A stretch of DNA of 64,000 nucleotides from assembly GCA_025716815.1 (NCBI GenBank), contig JAIXMN010000056.1, positions 1 through 64,000 on the forward strand. Reading direction: 5' to 3'. This stretch comes from Dichotomocladium elegans (lineage: Eukaryota > Mucoromycota > Mucoromycetes > Mucorales > Lichtheimiaceae). Shown here one piece after another: positions 1 through 9,398 of the stretch; position 1 is the first letter of the stretch, and each line of letters begins with the position of its first letter. The position numbers were made by a program, and so were the translations under genes. The notes beneath the pieces are model-generated. The model saw only the letters and a program-made list of their open reading frames with translations, searched no databases and was not told the DNA's origin.

Positions 1-245
1 ACCCCATGGGGGAGCAGGGGAAAAAGGTAGAAAGACTATAGGTGGCTGGACAATGACAGTGTGGTCTCGGATCAGGCACGGCATAACCGGAAGGCTAAGC
101 GGGTTAGTAGCGGAGATAAATATATATATATATATATTTTTTTTTTTGGTGGCATTCGCCTTTTTTCTTTTTTTTCTTCTTCTTCTTTTCCGTCTTCTTT
201 TTTTTCGAGTAATAATATGGGATAAGATATAATATAAGATCTAAA
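1..245. other. Left edge: LINE-1 3' end and flank, no gene
   Basis: No credible gene is visible. The stretch from about 119 to 215 holds a TA dinucleotide run followed by long T-rich and TTC-rich tracts. On the minus strand this reads as an A-rich tail just beyond the LINE ORF2 stop at 246, which fits a LINE 3' end. The first 118 bases have no recognisable feature. I could not find a target-site duplication matching the flank near the tRNA-Leu gene, so the exact 3' boundary is open. Confidence 0.5.
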
Positions 246-3200
246 CTAAGGGGAGAAGTATACAACGGGCACACGCGACGCCTCAGAAATCGAACTCAAG
301 GAGAACCATCTCTTCAGCAGCCGGTGGCAGGGGAAGAGGTGCATGAGGCAAAGGCAAAGGCGGGGGTGTGAGCCAAGCCAGGAGCTGGAATCCATTGTCG
401 CTATCATTGTCCGTGTGTGACTCGTGTGGGTGGCACACACGATCGATGTCAGAGAGGACTTGGAGCAGCGCAGGCCAACGAGTGTGCCAGAAAGAAGGTG
501 GGCAGCAGAACGAGGGCGACGACGAGGGAGGCGGTTGAGGAGATGGTCGATGGGGTTGGGGGAGGCATCCATCGGCACATCGAGGCGGGAGGCGACAGAG
601 AGGCAATCGATGAGGTGATGACGGCTGGTGCGTGTTTCACCACATTGACAAGCAATAGGTTTCCCAGGCAACCAGCCCATGCGCCATCGCACTAGGCGAC
701 TGCGCTCACGAGACGTCATTGGCAGGAAAAAGATAGGATCCACACCAAGGTCGGGGCGAGCAGCCGAGAGAAGGACACCAGAGTGAGGGTCGGCTCGGCG
801 ATCATGCAGGCCATCGAGGCGGAAGCGCTTGATGGTCGCCTTCAAAGCCTTGCTATCAGCGTTTTCCAGAGGCGGAGGGAGCTGGTTCCAGATGGCGTTC
901 GAGGTGGTGAGTCGGCGCCACAGGTGGCGTCGATCATGCATGAGGCGAGGGCGGAGGACAGTGAGCAATGCCTTTTGTGGCAAGAAATGAGCGCGGATTA
1001 GGAACTTTGCGCCGAGGATCGCGACGCGTTCCACCATCGTAGGCAGCCCAGCCATGTGTCGGAACACAATGGTGGAAGACGTTTTATGGCCCCCAAAGAG
1101 GCGACGGAGGCATTGGTCTTGGCCGCGTTCAAGGATCTGCAGGTCTTTCTTGAGAAATGGAGTAATGGCAAGGCCATACTCCATTTTCGGTCTGATGAAC
1201 TGCTGATAGAGGCAGACAGAAAGGAGACGAGGAAACCCAGAAGGGCTACAGCCAATCGAACTAAGCGTGCGCATGGCGGCGACGGCAGAGCTCACGTTGT
1301 GCTGGACCAGCATGGTGGGGTCGATCTGGCAATGAGAATTGAACGGCACGCCAAGGTACCGAAACGACGGAGCAATGGGGATATCTTGGCCATAGAGTTG
1401 GAGGGGCGGGCCACTGCCAGGGTTGAGGACAACGCATTTGGCAGGGTTCCAACGGTACCCAAGGGAGTGGGAGTGTTCTTCTGCACGAGCCAATAGGAGA
1501 GGCATGGTGTCGGCATCAGCAATGAGGGCGACATCATCGGCATACAGCAGGCAATTGATCCACTGTCCACCAACCAACCGGGAAGCCAGCCGAGGAGCCA
1601 CAAAGTCAGAGTCCGAATCCGAATCTATATCTAGAAGTGCGCGGAGATGAGAAGGTAGGGAATTAATATAGAGCGAGTATAGGTGGGGAGAGAGAATTGA
1701 GCCTTGCAAAACACCGGTAGTAGGGCAGAATTGCGAAGAGCGGGCGCCGGAAAGAAGAACCTCGATGGAAACATCGTCGAAAAGACTCTGGAGAATGCCG
1801 AGAAGAGCAGGGGATGCCTGTGGTTCAAGAGCACGCCATATGATAGCCCGATCAACGGTGTCATAGGCACTCTTTATGTCTAAAAAGACCAATACCGGGA
1901 GGCGGCTGGTATATGCGCGGTGACGAAGAACTAGTTCGTTTAGACACAGTGCTTGATCCAGGGCACTGCGATGGGGTCTAAACCCACCCTGGGCTATGTC
2001 TAATGGTGGTGAAGCAGTGTGGAGCACATCACGCAGACAGATCTCCATGACCTTCCGCAAGACCGAAGTCAAGCTAATCGGCCTGAAATTGCCTGGATCC
2101 GTGGGCGAGCCTTTCTTGTATATTGGGACCACCTGAGCAACTCGCCATGCGGCAGGGGTAGACGACCAGCGCCAGCACAACTGGAAGAGGGAGGTGAGGG
2201 CAGGGACCAAAAGCCCAGAGATGGGGGCTAGCATTTCGGCACGCAGGTGATCGACGCCAGGCGCCTTCCGGCGTGCAACAACTGCCACTGCATCTTCGAC
2301 AGAGTGGTCATCAAACGGGCAGGTGTCATCCACGGGGTGTGGACCCAAAGGTCGAGGGGGCGGAGCAGCACGAACATGAGGGAGAGTATCGCCAGCGAAC
2401 ACTGAGGTGAGGTGCATGGCCATCCGATCAGCAGCCACCGCCAGGCCAGCCGGATCGGAAAAGATGGGTTGGTTGACCCGACTTTGTCGGATGTGCTTAA
2501 TGGAGGCGGTGGTTTTTGAGAAATCGTCGTTGGCCATCTTGGAGCAAAATTCGCGCCAAGTTTGACGGCGACGGCTCTGCAGTAATGAGCAGAAGGTGGC
2601 AACAGCGTCGGAGTGGCGCCCATTCCAGTACAGGCGTTGTATGCCAATGGCGTGTCGACGGCGGCGATGGCAAAGTTCTCTTTCTTGAAAGGCTGCTTCA
2701 AGTTTTTCCGTCCAGAACCATTCCTTCTGCGTACGGCGTGGGGGGCGGCGGCCAACAGATTCATCGAGGGCCTGATGTATAGCCATCATGAGGGACTCGG
2801 CAAGATCATCGAGGTCCGGCTGGATGGTCTCAGCTTCCAACGCAGCAGATAGACGCTCCTTAACAGGGGAGACTAAATCTGCAAAGCGGTCTTGGTACAG
2901 GCGTCGGGGCTTGGGGTCATCCAGCTTGCTGAGACGCCAAAGGAGGCGAGGATGGTTGGTGTGGCTGGGTGGTGAAAGAAGCTCAAACGAGAGGTGCACC
3001 GGCTGATGGTCAGACCCCAGGTCGGCGTCATGGTCGATGTGGAGTTGGGCCTCGGGCAGTTCGTTAGTGCTACAGAAAAGGTCAATCACACTCGCCTCAT
3101 CTTGATCAACCCAGCGAGCAACATAAGTCGGCTGTCCAAAGGCTAGGCGAGAGTTCCAGCAGATAATGCCCTGCTCGCCAAACCAGTTGACAAGCGCGGC

Positions 3201-3674
3201 ACCACGAGCGTTCGTTCTAGAGTCACCGAAGATGCGACTATGCCGACCATTAAGATCGCCACAGATGATGGTGTTGGCTATGCTATGGTGAGAGTTAAGG
3301 GGGAGGGAGGAGAGAAGATCTATCGCGGAGGAATTGGAGTAGGATGGGGCAGGGGGAAGGTACAAGCAATGAATGAGGGTATCTGCAATTTGACAGGAGA
3401 GGACATGTGGGGAGGATGAAGGAAGGACATGGATAGGATAAGGGCAGTCGGGATGGACTAGCAAAGTTATGCCCATCCGGCCATGGTGGGAATTGGGAAC
3501 AGGGAGTGCGTAAGTGTGGTATTGGTCCCATGCTGTTGGATAGCGATGGGGAGAGAGGAGCCATGTTTCGGTGATAAAAATGAGTGTAGAATTAGAAAAC
3601 TTACCGATAATAGGCGAGATGGCCTGCTTGGCAAGACCATTCGCATTCCAAAGAGTGATAGTGATATCACACAT
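246..3674 (-). CDS. LINE-1 ORF2: APE-type endonuclease and reverse transcriptase
   Basis: This 1,142-residue ORF is the replication protein of a non-LTR retrotransposon. It would nick the target and reverse-transcribe the element RNA at the nick. An APE/EEP endonuclease fills residues 1-230, with WNANGL near 9, the TETWL glutamate near 36, GDLNGRHSR (D140, N142) and SDH at 221-223. The reverse transcriptase spans roughly 470-760, with the YADD box near 710. A CxC...H...C zinc motif (CQCGETRTSRHHLIDC) lies near 1005-1025. I see no RNase H domain. The reading frame has no internal stop or frameshift, so the protein may be functional. Its ATG overlaps the ORF1 stop codon as TAATG, which suggests coupled translation. 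Placement in a Tad-like or tRNA-associated clade needs a tree. Confidence 0.92.
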   Translation of the reverse strand: MCDITITLWNANGLAKQAISPIIGKFSNSTLIFITETWLLSPHRYPTAWDQYHTYALPVPNSHHGRMGITLLVHPDCPYPIHVLPSSSPHVLSCQIADTLIHCLYLPPAPSYSNSSAIDLLSSLPLNSHHSIANTIICGDLNGRHSRIFGDSRTNARGAALVNWFGEQGIICWNSRLAFGQPTYVARWVDQDEASVIDLFCSTNELPEAQLHIDHDADLGSDHQPVHLSFELLSPPSHTNHPRLLWRLSKLDDPKPRRLYQDRFADLVSPVKERLSAALEAETIQPDLDDLAESLMMAIHQALDESVGRRPPRRTQKEWFWTEKLEAAFQERELCHRRRRHAIGIQRLYWNGRHSDAVATFCSLLQSRRRQTWREFCSKMANDDFSKTTASIKHIRQSRVNQPIFSDPAGLAVAADRMAMHLTSVFAGDTLPHVRAAPPPRPLGPHPVDDTCPFDDHSVEDAVAVVARRKAPGVDHLRAEMLAPISGLLVPALTSLFQLCWRWSSTPAAWRVAQVVPIYKKGSPTDPGNFRPISLTSVLRKVMEICLRDVLHTASPPLDIAQGGFRPHRSALDQALCLNELVLRHRAYTSRLPVLVFLDIKSAYDTVDRAIIWRALEPQASPALLGILQSLFDDVSIEVLLSGARSSQFCPTTGVLQGSILSPHLYSLYINSLPSHLRALLDIDSDSDSDFVAPRLASRLVGGQWINCLLYADDVALIADADTMPLLLARAEEHSHSLGYRWNPAKCVVLNPGSGPPLQLYGQDIPIAPSFRYLGVPFNSHCQIDPTMLVQHNVSSAVAAMRTLSSIGCSPSGFPRLLSVCLYQQFIRPKMEYGLAITPFLKKDLQILERGQDQCLRRLFGGHKTSSTIVFRHMAGLPTMVERVAILGAKFLIRAHFLPQKALLTVLRPRLMHDRRHLWRRLTTSNAIWNQLPPPLENADSKALKATIKRFRLDGLHDRRADPHSGVLLSAARPDLGVDPIFFLPMTSRERSRLVRWRMGWLPGKPIACQCGETRTSRHHLIDCLSVASRLDVPMDASPNPIDHLLNRLPRRRPRSAAHLLSGTLVGLRCSKSSLTSIVCATHTSHTRTMIATMDSSSWLGSHPRLCLCLMHLFPCHRLLKRWFSLSSISEASRVPVVYFSP

Positions 3675-5302
3675 TATTGGGCAAGGTGTGTGGTTGCCGA
3701 GCCAGAGGGAGAAGGTGTGCAGGATGCAGAGTCCATTTCGTCGTCGGGGAGGTCGGTGGCATGGTGGGGTTGCTGCAAGTCAGTTAACGCTAGGATTGCG
3801 TCCTTTTTGGCATCGGTGGGTGAGCGCTTCGACGGAGGGGGACAAATCTCCTGAAACTCAGTAGGAGTGAGTATGCCCGACTGAAAGAAGTATCGGGCCA
3901 CGGAGAATTTCACAGGGGCGCGAATGAAAGCAATGGCTTTTAGGATACACTCATGGTAGAGCTCGGTGCATTTCGCCATGCGTTGCTCGTCAGACCAGTC
4001 CTTGAAAGCAGGATCCAATAGTGAGGATGGCGCCAGGGGGTCGAAAGAGGTAAGAGAAACACCTCGGTCAGCAAGAAGGGATGTGAACTCTGCCACAAAG
4101 TCGTTGTGAATTAGAAGTGCGGCGACCTGCCGGGAAGGAAAATGGATGTCTAGGACCCGCCCATTATCAACCTTCAGAACGCGAAGGATCTGGCGCATAT
4201 TGGTGATGGTCATTCGATGACGGCATGGCACATACACATATCGGTATCCCTGAGTTACCGGGACGGCTGTAAGGCGGCGCGCCGCTGCAGTAACAGCACG
4301 TTTGGATGAGGGTTGCTGGCGGTTGTGGCGAGGCGCGCGACGTGCTGCAGCAGCATAGCTGCGACTGCGCGTTGTTTGCGACTGGTCGGCGTTGGGTGGG
4401 GCATGTTGCGATGCATAGATTGATACATCCAGTGGGGAGGGCGACGTCGTTGTAGAAGATGGGACTGCCGGGGTTGATGGGGAAGGTGCTGGGGGGCTGC
4501 CACTAGCCCGGAGGGCTAAAATTGTGGCCTGCAAGTCCGCAAGAGCTTGTTCGAGGCTCTCGATGCATTTGAGGAGCCGTGTGTTCTCAGCGGCGACAGA
4601 GGCCAGGTCAGAGAGGCCTTTTTCAGCTGCCGTAAGACGAGCAAGAATCTCCCTGATGCAGTCAGGCATGTTAGGGTCAGTATGCAAAAACATACCTGCC
4701 AGCAATTCGGTGTCCATGTTAGATGTGACGGGGGACTGTGCAGGTTGCTTTTGAGATTTCGCAGGGCTACTGTTAGCCTTGGATGCCACGTGATTAGCCA
4801 GAGTAATAGCTGCAGTGACCTGGGTGTGCAAAAATTCTGAACTGCAGGAGCCACAGTGGAACATAGGTGCGGGGGGCTCATAGGTCGGGTTCGTTTTAGC
4901 AGACATATTGATCGATCCAATGTCTGCGCAGGCCGAGTTGGGGAACACGATCGACGTTTTTGCGCTGGAAAAGTCGAGCCGAAATTGGCGCAGGAAGGTG
5001 GGGGAGATTGCGGGTTTCGAATTGCCTGGGGCAGGCCGTTTCAAACCAGATGGGTTCAAGTCCTTTTTTTTTTGAGCACCCATTTCAGCGGTTGGGTTGG
5101 CGGAAGGGGTGATGGTAGACCGTAGGCTAGAGATGCGGTTCCTTTTAAAGGTAGGAATGTAATATGGGCGGTCTGGGGTACGAGATTGGCGATGCTTGGT
5201 GCTAATAATTGGGATGGGGATTAGCAATGGAGATGGGGAACTGGTCCGTTGGCCGATTTCGACGGGGATTTCGACGGTTTGGGCGTTAGTTATTGCAGGC
5301 AA
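3674..5302 (-). CDS. LINE-1 ORF1: gag-like RNA-binding protein
   Basis: This 542-codon open frame precedes ORF2 in the same element and is the expected nucleic-acid-binding, particle-forming protein. It is Pro/Ser/Thr-rich at the N terminus. It has a CGSC...H...H pattern near residues 145-170 and a Leu-rich stretch around 210-260 that could form a coiled coil. Its C-terminal third, with RVLDIHFPSRQ near residue 380, is similar to ORF1 of the second LINE at 12.5-14 kb. The upstream end is uncertain: the frame opens at a TTG and stays open without ATG towards the tRNA gene, and the first in-frame ATG is near 5085 (about residue 73). Either Met73 is the start or the 5' end is truncated. The stop codon TAA shares its last base with the ORF2 ATG. 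Confidence 0.8.
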   Translation of the reverse strand: MPAITNAQTVEIPVEIGQRTSSPSPLLIPIPIISTKHRQSRTPDRPYYIPTFKRNRISSLRSTITPSANPTAEMGAQKKKDLNPSGLKRPAPGNSKPAISPTFLRQFRLDFSSAKTSIVFPNSACADIGSINMSAKTNPTYEPPAPMFHCGSCSSEFLHTQVTAAITLANHVASKANSSPAKSQKQPAQSPVTSNMDTELLAGMFLHTDPNMPDCIREILARLTAAEKGLSDLASVAAENTRLLKCIESLEQALADLQATILALRASGSPPAPSPSTPAVPSSTTTSPSPLDVSIYASQHAPPNADQSQTTRSRSYAAAARRAPRHNRQQPSSKRAVTAAARRLTAVPVTQGYRYVYVPCRHRMTITNMRQILRVLKVDNGRVLDIHFPSRQVAALLIHNDFVAEFTSLLADRGVSLTSFDPLAPSSLLDPAFKDWSDEQRMAKCTELYHECILKAIAFIRAPVKFSVARYFFQSGILTPTEFQEICPPPSKRSPTDAKKDAILALTDLQQPHHATDLPDDEMDSASCTPSPSGSATTHLAQ

Positions 5303-5418
5303 GTGTTCCTGCGTGTTTTGTTGGGTGTTTTTTGTAGAAGGTTGTTGTATTTTGGTAAGGTCAAGGAAAACTTCTTTGTGTAACCAACCAGAAAAGTATT
5401 GGAGAGCGAAAGAAGTGT

Positions 5419-5501
5419 GGAGAGATGGCCGAGTTGGTCTAAGGCGTCAGGTTAAGGCCCTGATCTCTTCGGAGGCGTGGGTTCGAATCCCACTCTCTTC
5501 A
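5419..5501 (+). tRNA. tRNA-Leu(AAG)
   Basis: A full class II cloverleaf can be folded. The acceptor stem is GGAGAGA pairing with TCTCTTC. The D-arm begins GCCGAG, the anticodon stem TCAGG/CCTGA encloses loop TTAAGGC with AAG at 5454-5456, there is a long variable arm (CTCTTCGGAG), and the T-arm is GTGGG-TTCGAAT-CCCAC. The discriminator is A at 5501 and no CCA is encoded. A T-rich run just downstream (TTTTGTTTATTTTTG) suits a Pol III terminator. No intron is present. A LINE abuts the 5' side and a Gypsy LTR begins 39 bp beyond the 3' end. Confidence 0.95.
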
Positions 5502-5540
5502 CAGTTTTGTTTATTTTTGCGTTTGTCGTCTTGTCGCGTT

Positions 5541-5864
5541 TGTCGTCTTCGTAATTTGGCGGATACACCGTAGCCAGAGAATAGACTTTTGGAGGAACAA
5601 TTAAATGTGACAGATAACTCTGAGATGATGTTTATTGTTTGGACGCTGCCTGGATATTTATATTGTTTTCTAATGCTAAGTATACTTAAGATAATACTGC
5701 ACAGACGTCATGGAGAATGGATGATGTAATTAGAGATGTAGTACAACGTGCGTGATAATCCATGGCGTCATAATGCTAAAAGGTAGTAAGCCCGACATTA
5801 CGTCAGGGATCGTTATGAAAATAGACTTGAGCTGGAAATTCTAATGACCGATTAATCTGGCTAC
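5541..5864 (-). repeat. Gypsy-E-type LTR, truncated by hAT-A
   Basis: This is nearly identical to the LTR at 38,629-38,956, running from TGTCGTCTTC to CTGGCTAC. It lacks only the final GACA, because the hAT-A terminus begins at 5865. No Gypsy internal sequence follows, so this is a solo LTR or one end of an element cut off by rearrangement. It starts 39 bp downstream of tRNA-Leu. Confidence 0.9.
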
Positions 5865-5869
5865 TAGCG

Positions 5870-6040
5870 TTTCTCATTGACGGATCTGGATCAGATTGGA
5901 TCCAATCCGGATCCACACCGCGGATCGAATTGCTCACACCGAATCCGATCCGTTTGCTAAACGGATTGCAAATTGCAATCCGGATCCACACCGCTTCAAT
6001 CCGTCCCAATCCGTCTCAATCCGTGATCCGTAATGCTGAA
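5870..6040. repeat. hAT-A left subterminal ATCCG/CGGAT array
   Basis: The motif (A/G)ATCCG or its complement recurs many times in about 170 bp, including GGATCCACACCG twice and a run of AATCCGTC(C/T)C units. hAT transposases bind short subterminal repeats, so this array is the likely binding region at this end. The same block recurs at hAT-B (about 22,195-22,350) and hAT-C (about 39,735-39,890). The rest of 6041-6588 is non-coding hAT sequence in which I see nothing else. Confidence 0.7.
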
Positions 6041-6588
6041 ATGAGGAGATTTATTAAAACACATCAATAGAGCGAAATTGGAAGAATATGGCCATTCGGC
6101 AATACTGTCAGAACGGAGAAAGGTGAAAACCGAAGTTGATTTTAAGATGACATTAGCCGTTGTAGCAAAAAATTAAGCGTCAAAGAACAGAAAATCCCAA
6201 TAGGAATTAAAAAAGTTGGAGGGTTTGATCCATAGAAGGCAAAGTGGTATAATTGCTGACGCGGGAGCCATTTGGAACGCTTCTGATGTCTGGCAGAATG
6301 GCTTCAGACTAGCTAGTTATGCCTATGGTTGTGGCTGGGTGACGGTCACAAGCTGAACAATTTAATTTTGCACCCATGCCCACCACATTTCAAAGCTGGT
6401 CTGCCTTCAGAGAAACCGCGTACGTAATTGTACTGCGAAACCAGCAACAAAGTATTATTAATCGATGTTAATTGCTGCAATTACAGCGACGCGAAAGCTT
6501 TTTTTATTTATTTACGAGACTCACGCTTAAGGTGACATCGTTCTAGCATAAACAATCTTCTTTTAGTTTGCCGCCTGCTAACGCCCAT

Positions 6589-9398
6589 CTACTCGCCGAA
6601 ATATGTACACCACGAGTTGACAAGTACACTCTCGCGAAGCTTTGCAGGATTGAGCCGATTTCTTGATGCTGGAATGTAATGCTTTGCTCGTGAAAATGTG
6701 CGCTCCGAACCGACTGACGATGCTGGTATTGCCAGGTATCTGCGCGCCATTGTCTTCAGCTCTTTCCATTCGTTCACCTCGCCGCGCCAGTAGTTGAGAA
6801 CAAGCTCCTGATTGACACCGTTTGTCTCATCAAATATACAATTTGCGGAGACGTATGCCTGCAGCTGGTCAGCAATCCTTTGCGGCCTCCTGATTAAGGC
6901 ATCTGGATTGCAAATGGACGACTCATGACCAGCAATCGGCTTGTACGCTTCCCAGGTCGCTTGCACTTGCTCTTTCGCAACATCACCGAAGTGTCCCCAG
7001 TTCTCGTCCTCCCACCATTGGAATTTCAGCCGTGGATCCATAGCAGTCGCGACAGCAAAGGCATGTCCTTCGGCCTTGCAGTAGTAGCCTTTTAATTTTG
7101 CCCATCCACAGCGTGCTGCTTCTGATAGCGCGGGCCATTCCTACGAATCAACATATTAAGTTTGGTGTCTGGAATCGCTTCACTGTAACCTCGCTTACAT
7201 TTTTCCAGTCCTCCTCAAAGTTTTCCAGATGGTCAAGCAACCGGTTATATGAGAGAATTACAAGGTTCAAGGTTGGGTATGTCGCGCCAGAGAGCAGTGG
7301 TGTCAGTTTGGCAAATTCGTGAAGCAATAATGAAACTTTCTCCAAGCACAACCATTCGTCATCAGACAGCACATACTGTTCAAGTCCTGGAATGTTGTGA
7401 CAAGTATTGTTGTATGCGCGTCTGACCTCCAGCGACCGTTGAATCATCTCGTATGTGGAATTCCACCGAGTGCGGACGTCTAGGATTAAAGCGAGAGGGC
7501 TACTGGTGACCTGTTCCTCCACTTCAAACATGCCGTCAAAAGCACTACGGTACTGAGCAAGCCGCTGCGGAGATGCACGGATATTGACAATTCCCTTCCG
7601 TAGTTTGCGCAAGATGATACCTAAGGTGAGGATATTTAGTCGCGTTGAAAAAGTGTGCTCATTTCATCTTTTTTTCTGATATTTACCTGGTGTGTTGTCA
7701 TCTGGTCCTTCTTCTTCGTCCTCAAAAGCCCCTTGCTCGCTGTCAGCTGCCTCAGCCTTTAAACTGTCGCGGATCACACTCTGAGCAGCGAGATTAATAA
7801 CGTGCGCGATGCAAGGAATACGATTTTCCGTTGCATTAAAAACAGTGATGCCGACACTACGCTCGACTTGCTCGGCCATCTTGATCATATTTGACGCGTT
7901 GTCAGCAGTCAAAAAAAATGGTTTCCTTGAGAGGCCCCAGTCATTTAGGACCTTTCCAAAAGCGGCCGCCATGTTTGCTCCTGTGTGTGGTCCAACAAGC
8001 TCTTCGAAACCCAAAACAATCGACTGTTGTGTCCACTCGGTGTCAATCCAATGAACGGTGACGCCGAGGAAGGCAGTTCTCCATTCGCTGGTCCAAGCGT
8101 CAACAGTATACGCCAGATTCTCTTGCTCTTGTAGGACGACAATAATCCGAGACTTGTAATACTCGTACAGGTGAGATACAGCGCGTGCAAGCGTATCGTT
8201 GCTTGGCGGTTTGACTGCTCTTGGATTTGGTGCTGATTGCGCAAGGTTGAGTAATGTATGAAAGTGGCGATTCTCGACAATTGTAAATGGCAAAGCCGCA
8301 GACACAACGAAAAGCGCGAGTGCTTGTCTAAACTGCTCATCGTTGAATTGGGGAGGGATGAGATCCCCACTACCTCTGAAGTGCCGGTCAAGGAATGTCC
8401 CTTGCTGGGTCGGCGTAAGCGACGTTGTGGTAAATAAGGTTTGTAGAGACTGTCAAAGTACAATGAGACTCTTGGAGGTGTTTTTAATAGAAAGAAAAAT
8501 TCTTCTGTCTGTTTACTCCTACACTACATAGTTGTTTATATATTGTTATGGATAAAATAGATTCCGCCCGATTGACATGGGTCAATTGTCCTGGAAATTT
8601 CCATAAGAAGAGTTGTTGGGGTGCAGTACTTGACAAGTCATAGAAAAACTTTTCGTTCGTTCCTGTAGCTGAATCCCAGACCATCCTCACGTCGGTAAAA
8701 CCTCAAAAAACCCAGTGGGAAAAAATAGAGGAGAAAAGACTGTGGATATGGATCTAGTGGCTATGTATGATCATGTTTCCCTTGGCTGAGTCGTGTTTCT
8801 GTATTGCGGTTGTTCCAGTTCTTTACATCATTGCCATGGATATTCACTTCATTGGTGCTCTTGCAATCACCTATGCGACAGACGTGTCCGCAGTAATGCA
8901 ATGGGTCCCAAGGTGCTTCTTCAGAACAGTCGTGGAACCTCGTGGGTCCTTGTACCGCTTATTGCAACGTGATGCCTTGCTCCCAATGGTGAATCGACAC
9001 CAGTAATAGAGCGTATTGGTTACTGGATCTTCAACGGCGTCAAACCATTTGTACACCCAGTTCTTTCGGGCCTTGACGATCACTCCTTCGGCGGACTGGA
9101 TGGAGCTTGAGTCCTGGCCGCCGCCATTGCCATTGCCATTGTCCTCATCCCACTCGGAATCAATTGACGTGATGGAATCTTGGCGGTCAAGGGACATAAA
9201 GCTGCCTCCCCTGGATAACCTGGGCATTCCCTGTTTCGAAATTGACAGCTCAGAAGGCAGGTCTCTAGTTAATATTTGATAACCTACATCAACTTCAGAA
9301 TCGCTGCTGACCATAAGATCAGAGGAACGTTTGCCAAGGTTAGAAGTGCTTGAGTTGGACATAGTGGATCTTTGGTAAGTGTCTGTATTTAAAGACAT
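6589..9398 (-). pseudogene. hAT-A transposase, three exons, split by a solo LTR
   Basis: The transposase would cut and paste the hAT element. Exon 1 runs 9398-7687 and contains the solo LTR. Intron 1 (7686-7621, 66 nt) starts GTAAATATC and ends CCTTAG. Exon 2 is 7620-7199. Intron 2 is 7198-7141 (58 nt). Exon 3 is 7140-6589. Removing the LTR plus one GACGT copy gives exactly 742 codons with no stop, so only the LTR breaks the gene. A BED-type zinc finger (C...C...H...H, ending KKHLGTHC) lies about 120-170 residues in. LTADNASN and CIAHVINLAAQ belong to the RNase H-fold core, and RWNSTYEM follows. The C-terminal hAT dimerisation block contains SERTFSRAKHYIPASRNRL. The start is the ATG at 9398. 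Confidence 0.9.
8426..8880 (-). mobile_element. Solo LTR of the Gypsy-G family
   Basis: This 455-bp copy matches the 456-bp LTRs of Gypsy-G (48,186-48,641 and 53,559-54,014), from TGTGGTAAATAAGG to CCTATGCGACA. It is flanked by perfect 5-bp duplications GACGT at 8421-8425 and 8881-8885. It lies in the transposase exon of hAT-A. No internal element remains, so recombination between two LTRs deleted it. Confidence 0.95.

Noticed and set aside
1056..1496. ORFs on the plus strand across LINE-1
   Set aside because: They are antisense to ORF2, without domains, and explained by codon bias of the real frame. The same holds for many antisense ORFs over Gypsy pol regions.
246..3674. RNase H domain in LINE-1 ORF2
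   Set aside because: I looked for the acidic signature after the RT and saw none; only the C-terminal zinc motif is visible.
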